From: Myroides pelagicus
GTDB lineage: Bacteria; Bacteroidota; Bacteroidia; Flavobacteriales; Flavobacteriaceae
Length of the DNA: 39,443 nucleotides
NCBI RefSeq assembly: GCF_009711055.1
Contig: NZ_WMJY01000026.1
Location: forward strand, 1 to 39,443
Direction of reading: 5' to 3'
The notes under the pieces are model-generated. The model was not told the DNA's origin. It saw only the letters and a list, made by a program, of their open reading frames with translations, and ran no database searches. Of the stretch, positions 34,858 through 39,443 are shown one piece after another. Made by a program: the position numbers and the translations under genes. Numbering within the stretch: position 1 is the first letter of the stretch; every line of letters begins with the position of its first letter.

Positions 34858-36672
34858 ATGAAACTAATTAACGGACATCGCATTAAATACTATCTTAATC
34901 AACTATTTAAATATTCTGAAGGAACTTTATTTTTCTTAAAGTCTATATTAACTGAAAGGCAATTTATGTATTTATCGTGTGTAATCGTTGGTGCGTCTTC
35001 AGCATTAGCAGTTATGGTTCTTAAGTACTTTGCTCACTCGGTATTTCAGTTTGCGACCTATTTAGACAGTTTAATGCATCTTCCTTATATGAATAGTATT
35101 TTACCTATCATAGGTATACTACTGACTGTATTTATTGTCAATAAGTTTTTGAATGGTTCTATTGAAAAAGGAACTTACCAAATTATGATAGCGGTAGCCA
35201 AGAAATCCGGAATTATGCCTAGAAAACAGATGTACTCACAAATAATAACGAGTTCATTAACTGTAGGTATGGGAGGATCTTTAGGGCTTGAGTCTCCAAT
35301 TGCAATTACAGGAGCTGCTTTTGGGTCAAACTATGCACAGAATTATCGCTTAAATTATAAACAACGCACTTTACTCCTTGCTTGTGGAGTAGCAGCAGGT
35401 ATATCAGCAGCATTTAACGCACCCATAGCTGGCGTATTATTTGCCATAGAGATTATTGTCGTTGATTTATCTGTAACTGCTTTTATCCCAATTATGATTG
35501 CATCTGCAACAGGGACAATTGTGACTAACCTTATCTTAAAAGAAGAAATTTTACTATCCTTTAAAAACCAATTAGTCTTTGATACAGGTAATACAATTTA
35601 CTATATACTCTTAGGTGTATTATCAGGATTCTTCTGTGTTTATCACGCACGTATGTTTAGACGTACAGAGAAGTATATTGGAGGTTGGAGTAAAAACATT
35701 TATAAAAAGGCATTATATGGAGCTGGATTATTAGCTTGTCTAATCTTTTTATTTCCAACATTATTTGGTGAAGGATACAATAGCATTAAAATACTAACAA
35801 GTGATACACCTCAAACAATCTTAAAAAATACAATACTTAATTCATTCGAAAGCAATGAATGGGTTCTTCTACTTTTCGTTGCAGGAGCTGCGTTAGTAAA
35901 AACAGTTGCCGCTGGATTGACTATGGGAAGTGGAGGTAATGGAGGTAACTTTGCTCCTTCTCTATTTGTTGGTTCCTACTTAGGATTTGTCTTATCTAAA
36001 GTATTACTTCTCCTTGGAGTCAAAGACATTCCTGTCCAAAATTTCACTGTAGTCGGTATGGCAGCAGTAATTAGTGGGTTATTTCACGCACCTCTTACTG
36101 CAATCTTCTTAATTGCTGAAATAACAGGAGGATATGGCCTAATGGTTCCTCTACTCATTGTATCCTCAATAAGTTTTGCTATATCCAAACACATGGAAAA
36201 ATATTCTATGGATATCAAATCTATTGCTACCACAGGATTAGTCTTTACCTCTGATCGCGATTTTAATATTCTTTCAACAATTAATCCAAAAAACTTAATT
36301 AGAGATGATATTAAAACCTTAAATACTTCTCACCAAACAAGCGATATAATAGATATTTTTGCCACTTCTAATCAAACTTTCATTCCTATCCTAGATGGAG
36401 ATCAAAAAGTAATAGGAGTAGTAAATTTCGATAGGGTTAGACCACTACTACTAAATCTAAAACAACAGCCACAAATCCCACTAAATGATATTATCGATTC
36501 CCCTATAGTCATGTCATACTTTGATAGTACAAAAATATTCATTGATGCATTTGATTCTAACAAACTTCAATTTTTAATTGTACAAAAGGATAAAAAATAT
36601 ATTGGCTATGTTGCAAAGACAGATCTTATGGATAACTACCGTAGAAACCTTAAATCTTACCGGATAGATTAA
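34858..36672 (+). CDS. ClC-family chloride channel/transporter with CBS region
   Basis: 604-residue membrane protein. Residues about 35-430 form the ClC helices. The gate glutamate is in GGSLGLESPIA, and the second conserved loop is GSGGNGGNFAPSLF. The first selectivity loop (GSGIP in E. coli ClcA) is here GSIEKGTY, a variant that I recall from other Bacteroidetes members, so it is probably a lineage feature. A C-terminal CBS-like region (about 470-600) could bind adenine nucleotides. Start at ATG 34858; a TTG at 34840 is less likely. An exact -7 box TACTTTTG at 34846-34853 lies so close to the ATG that the mRNA could be nearly leaderless. Channel or H+/Cl- exchanger is not decided. Confidence 0.88.
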   Translation: MKLINGHRIKYYLNQLFKYSEGTLFFLKSILTERQFMYLSCVIVGASSALAVMVLKYFAHSVFQFATYLDSLMHLPYMNSILPIIGILLTVFIVNKFLNGSIEKGTYQIMIAVAKKSGIMPRKQMYSQIITSSLTVGMGGSLGLESPIAITGAAFGSNYAQNYRLNYKQRTLLLACGVAAGISAAFNAPIAGVLFAIEIIVVDLSVTAFIPIMIASATGTIVTNLILKEEILLSFKNQLVFDTGNTIYYILLGVLSGFFCVYHARMFRRTEKYIGGWSKNIYKKALYGAGLLACLIFLFPTLFGEGYNSIKILTSDTPQTILKNTILNSFESNEWVLLLFVAGAALVKTVAAGLTMGSGGNGGNFAPSLFVGSYLGFVLSKVLLLLGVKDIPVQNFTVVGMAAVISGLFHAPLTAIFLIAEITGGYGLMVPLLIVSSISFAISKHMEKYSMDIKSIATTGLVFTSDRDFNILSTINPKNLIRDDIKTLNTSHQTSDIIDIFATSNQTFIPILDGDQKVIGVVNFDRVRPLLLNLKQQPQIPLNDIIDSPIVMSYFDSTKIFIDAFDSNKLQFLIVQKDKKYIGYVAKTDLMDNYRRNLKSYRID

Positions 36673-36899
36673 TACTAATGGAATAATCATTACAGCTAAT
36701 AATTAATTATTCAATTGACTTTACCTATTAAAAATTAAAACCTCTCTTATATAGAAATGATACTTAATCTCAAGTATCATAAAAAAATCTCTATCTTATA
36801 AATCAATATTTTTAAATATCTATTATTAAACTTTAATTATAAATTTTAACAGGAAAGTACCTTAAACATTCATTTATCAAAGACGGGATATAACGAAAA

Positions 36900-36936
36900 A
36901 AAGTCATTAACCTCTCGATTAATGACTTTATTTTTT
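36900..36936 (-). terminator. Terminator of the candidate small transcript
   Basis: AAAGTCATTAA (36900-36910) and TTAATGACTTT (36919-36929) form an 11-bp stem, with seven T following on the minus strand and a T-run on the plus strand too. It is 228 bases past the ClC gene, too far to be its natural terminator without other signals, though this cannot be excluded. Confidence 0.8.
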
Positions 36937-37017
36937 AGCAAAAATATGTGATTCGTTTTTTAATCCATGAAATAGAACAACAAAACAACAAAACCAAATC
37001 CCTTATAAGTAGCCAGC

Positions 37018-37104
37018 TCAAAAGAAATTGAAAATAAAAAATCTATTCCTGAAAAACCCACAATTTTTGTTTGTCAGTTTAATGATACTTCGCCTTTGCA
37101 TCAT
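37018..37104 (-). CDS. Possible 28-residue basic peptide
   Basis: An ATG (37102-37104, followed at once by a second ATG) opens a 28-codon frame ending in TGA at 37018-37020. The product would be basic at the start (MMQRRSIIKLTNKN) and Phe-rich at the end. The ATG lies about 5 bases after the predicted transcription start, so the message would be almost leaderless. Nothing else shows that it is translated, and chance is a real alternative. Confidence 0.25.
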   Translation of the reverse strand: MMQRRSIIKLTNKNCGFFRNRFFIFNFF

Positions 37105-37114
37105 TTAACCACTA

Positions 37115-37144
37115 CAAATGTAAACTTTTAATACAATATTCAAA
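37115..37144 (-). promoter_or_regulatory. Two-box flavobacterial promoter in a gene-free gap
   Basis: TTTG (37141-37144), 18 bases, then an exact TACATTTG (37115-37122) on the minus strand. No annotated gene lies downstream within 440 bases, so it points to the small transcript at 36890-37109. Confidence 0.65.
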
Positions 37145-37545
37145 CATCAAGAATAAGGATTTTAACATATGTTATCCAAAAAAGATACTACGCCTTAATC
37201 ATTTCAGTGACAATAAATTACATTTTATTTTTATTAAGTAAATCATCTTAGAACTCAAACCTTTTTAATCCATTGTAAAACAAACCTATAGAAGTAAATA
37301 ATCACTAATACATACACTCCAAAAAGATTTTAGAGTATTCTAAGTAATACTTTTAATGTACTTCCCAATAACTTGCACCCAGCTCACTACCATGTTTATG
37401 GTATATTAGTGTTATGGTATGTTAAAAACACATACAAGACCTAATATATTTTTAATTTTACACCTCAAACTAATGTAGTTTCATTCAATTTCTATGAAAC
37501 TTTATTAATTAAGCTATCATTAACGACAAATTTGATAAGACGTAA

Positions 37546-38373
37546 ATGCTAACAGATTTTATAAAAGAATTACTTCATCAGAACGAAAGTTCTCAATCAT
37601 TCTTAGATAAAAAGCGAATAGAGCTTTTTACAGATACACTATTTCACTTTTTATTTCAACTAGAAGATAAGAAGTATACTTCTGCAAATGCTATTAATAT
37701 TCGATTAACTACTCTAAAGAACGAACTAATTTCTATCGTTTTTAATATTAATAACGACATAGATAAATCAAACCAAATTGCTAGTGACTTCTTTGAAGCG
37801 TTACCTTCTATATATTCAGCGCTAAGCACTGATGCAAATGCTATTTTAGACAATGACCCTGCAGCTACCTGCTTGCAAGAAGTTTATATAGCTTACCCAG
37901 GGTTCTACGCTATCGCCATTTATCGTTTTGCACACCAATTACAAAAGCAACAAGTTAAATTATTACCTAGAATTTGGACAGAATATGCTCATAGCAAAAC
38001 AGGAATTGACATTCACCCTGCTGCCAAAATTGGTAGTAGTTTCTGTATTGACCACGGTACAGGCATTGTTATAGGGGAAACGTGTATTATTGGAAACAAT
38101 GTAAAAATATACCAAGGTGTAACACTAGGAGCTATTTCAGTATCAAAAGATAAAGCCAATACTAGAAGACACCCTATCATTGAAGATAATGTAATCATTT
38201 ATTCAGGAGCGACTATCCTTGGAGGAGAGACTTCTATTGGTCATGACACAATCATTGGAGGTAATGTTTGGCTAACAAAAAGTGTAAAACCAAACTCGAT
38301 TATTTACAGTAAAAGTAAAAGCTATTCAAAAGACCAGGATATCTACCCAGAACCAATAAACTTTGTAATCTAA
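37546..38373 (+). CDS. cysE: Serine O-acetyltransferase
   Basis: 275-residue enzyme making O-acetyl-L-serine from serine and acetyl-CoA, the first committed step of cysteine synthesis. The C-terminal left-handed beta-helix has repeated hexapeptides (IGETCIIGNNVKIY). The catalytic residues fit the family: D104 in NDPAA, H170 with D169 in CIDHGTGIVIGE, and a third His in TRRHPII. The N-terminal helical domain is the usual length. It is 18 bases before cysK on the same strand. The C-terminus (EPINFVI) ends in Ile, as in enzymes that dock into cysteine synthase to form the regulatory complex. Confidence 0.95.
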   Translation: MLTDFIKELLHQNESSQSFLDKKRIELFTDTLFHFLFQLEDKKYTSANAINIRLTTLKNELISIVFNINNDIDKSNQIASDFFEALPSIYSALSTDANAILDNDPAATCLQEVYIAYPGFYAIAIYRFAHQLQKQQVKLLPRIWTEYAHSKTGIDIHPAAKIGSSFCIDHGTGIVIGETCIIGNNVKIYQGVTLGAISVSKDKANTRRHPIIEDNVIIYSGATILGGETSIGHDTIIGGNVWLTKSVKPNSIIYSKSKSYSKDQDIYPEPINFVI

Positions 38374-38391
38374 CCTAAAAAATTATACGAA

Positions 38392-39327
38392 ATGAAAATC
38401 AACAACGTATTAGAAGCAATTGGCAACACGCCACATATCAAAATCAACAAACTTTTTCCTAACGATATTAATGTTTGGATTAAGCTAGAAAAACAAAACC
38501 CTGGAGGAAGCCTGAAAGATAGAATAGCATTGGCTATGATTGAAGATGCAGAGAAAAAAGGCTTAATTAATAAAGATACAACGATTATCGAACCTACATC
38601 TGGTAACACTGGTGTTGGTTTAGCTATGGTATGTGCTGTTAAAGGATACAAACTAATCCTCGTTATGCCTGAATCAATGAGTATTGAAAGAAGAAAACTT
38701 ATGGCTGCTTATGGCGCTAAGTTTGTTCTTACTCCTAAAGAATTAGGTACTGCTGGTTCTGTTTCAAAAGCTACAGAATTGGCTGAAGAAATTGAGAATG
38801 CATGGGTACCTCAACAATTCAATAATTTTGCTAATCCAGAAATACACAAACGTACTACTGCTCAAGAAATCTTAAACGATTTCCCAACGGGAATTGACTA
38901 TTTAATAACAGGGGTTGGAACAGGTGGACATATCACAGGTGTAGCAGAAATTCTTAAGCAGAAGTTTCCTAACTTAAAAGTCTTCGCGGTTGAGCCGGCT
39001 AATTCACCTGTCTTAAGTGGAGGTCAACCTGGCCCTCACCCACTGCAAGGTATTGGAGCTGGTTTTATTCCCAAAGTAGTAAACACAGACTTATTTGACG
39101 GTATAATTACTGTTGAAAAAGACGAAGCATATACTTTTACTAATGATATTGCGCGTAAAGAAGGTATATTAGCAGGAGTTTCTACAGGTACCTCACTTGC
39201 TGCTATAGCTAAGCATTTGCCAAATATTGAAAAAGGAGCAACAGTACTTACGTTTAACTATGACACAGGAGAAAGATACTGGTCTGTTGATGATTTATTT
39301 GATGAAAAATCAGCTGAAGTAAAATAA
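38392..39327 (+). CDS. cysK: Cysteine synthase (O-acetylserine sulfhydrylase)
   Basis: 311-residue PLP enzyme that converts O-acetylserine and sulfide into cysteine. PLP lysine is K42 in GGSLKDRIA. The phosphate-binding TSGNTG loop is at 69-74. VGTGGHITG supplies the second glycine-rich loop, and [10 protein letters not shown] the third near the C-terminus. Length matches CysK rather than CysM. It follows cysE by 18 bases and ends in a strong terminator at 39346-39372, so the two form a complete cysteine operon. No T-box, SAM riboswitch or cysteine leader is visible upstream of cysE. Confidence 0.96.
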   Translation: MKINNVLEAIGNTPHIKINKLFPNDINVWIKLEKQNPGGSLKDRIALAMIEDAEKKGLINKDTTIIEPTSGNTGVGLAMVCAVKGYKLILVMPESMSIERRKLMAAYGAKFVLTPKELGTAGSVSKATELAEEIENAWVPQQFNNFANPEIHKRTTAQEILNDFPTGIDYLITGVGTGGHITGVAEILKQKFPNLKVFAVEPANSPVLSGGQPGPHPLQGIGAGFIPKVVNTDLFDGIITVEKDEAYTFTNDIARKEGILAGVSTGTSLAAIAKHLPNIEKGATVLTFNYDTGERYWSVDDLFDEKSAEVK

Positions 39328-39345
39328 GTATTACGATATACTATT

Positions 39346-39372
39346 AAGGAGACTTTTCAGTCTCCTTTTTTA
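39346..39372 (+). terminator. Terminator of the cysE-cysK operon
   Basis: AAGGAGACT (39346-39354) and AGTCTCCTT (39359-39367) form a 9-bp stem with a TTTC loop, followed by TTTTTA, 18 bases after the cysK stop. Confidence 0.92.
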
Positions 39373-39443
39373 TTTATACTTCTATAGTACTTAGAATACT
39401 ATTTTATCTCTTAGATTCAACAAATAAATGCAACAGCATTTAA

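Larger units (their letters stand above)
36890..37109 (-). ncRNA. Candidate small transcript with own promoter and terminator
   Basis: A predicted minus-strand RNA of about 215 nt. It would start near 37109, downstream of a two-box flavobacterial promoter (37115-37144), and end at the terminator near 36900. A hairpin (AATGAT/ATCATT) lies in the first 30 bases. It could also be the mRNA of the 28-codon frame at 37018-37104. No known family recognised. Confidence 0.5.
36673..37545. other. 873-base gap with a probable minus-strand small transcript
   Basis: It holds the promoter at 37115-37144, the terminator at 36900-36936 and a 28-codon frame (37018-37104), all on the minus strand. Two plain inverted repeats (36757-36780 and ACCAT-gttt-ATGGT near 37388-37401) have no T-run. 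From about 37150 to 37545 I see the cysE upstream region with only a weak -7 box (CAAATTTG, one mismatch) close to cysE. Confidence 0.55.

Noticed and set aside
36757..36780. Hairpin ATGATACTT/AAGTATCAT near the ClC gene
   Set aside because: Followed by A, not T, in both reading directions; only an inverted repeat.
36673..37545. SAM riboswitch or T-box before the cysteine operon
   Set aside because: Searched by eye for the conserved cores and found none.

Overview
The window is low-GC DNA with flavobacterial signals. Several genes are preceded by a TTTG (-33) / TAnnTTTG (-7) promoter of the Bacteroidetes type, strong Shine-Dalgarno sequences are rare, and the gene content (type B sdhCAB, PabA/PabB, MACS-type acyl-CoA synthetase, SIMPL protein, small rhomboid) fits family Flavobacteriaceae. 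A Myroides-like organism is my best guess from gene content; that is inference. I see no tRNA, rRNA, CRISPR array, intact insertion sequence or prophage. Most of the window looks like ordinary chromosome.

Layout. 1-6050 (all minus strand): small accessory-type genes, including a GNAT acetyltransferase, a helical protein of unknown function, a DUF2314-ankyrin protein, the RNA 2'-phosphotransferase KptA overlapping a DUF7832-like gene, a lipoprotein and two unrecognised proteins. 6121-7445: an OsmC-pirin pair. 7446-8046: a gap holding a probable minus-strand small RNA. 8047-11792: a 7-TM LuxR-type regulator, a GNAT pseudogene with one nonsense codon, a SugE/Gdx-type SMR exporter and, divergent from it, a MocR/GntR regulator that has lost its PLP lysine. 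11816-14186: a DUF4328 membrane protein, a secreted protein and a tyrosine phosphatase lipoprotein. 14453-18809: catalase, a possible tiny lipoprotein, a choloylglycine-hydrolase-family amidase and a DNA photolyase. 18998-23539: sdhC-sdhA-sdhB plus an OprO/P-type porin as one operon, with a FNR/CRP-like palindrome at the position of a class II activator site. 24303-27659: an MdtD-like drug exporter with a palindrome at its start, and divergent pabA/pabB. 27996-34648: acyl-CoA synthetase, SIMPL protein, rhomboid, LpxL-like acyltransferase, GlmM and an ACP phosphodiesterase. 34858-36672: a ClC chloride channel with a CBS region. 36673-37545: a gap with a second minus-strand small transcript (clear promoter and terminator, and a 28-codon reading frame). 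37546-39327: the cysteine operon cysE-cysK.

How the genes fit together. The central metabolic units are succinate:menaquinone oxidoreductase, cysteine synthesis from serine, the p-aminobenzoate step of folate synthesis, amino-sugar supply for the cell wall (GlmM) and lipid acylation. Stress functions are interspersed: catalase, OsmC, photolyase and two efflux pumps. The least explained items are the two orphan small transcripts, the MocR protein without its catalytic lysine, the sdh control region and a decayed repeat upstream of sdh. I did not find a clear multi-gene system of an undescribed type.
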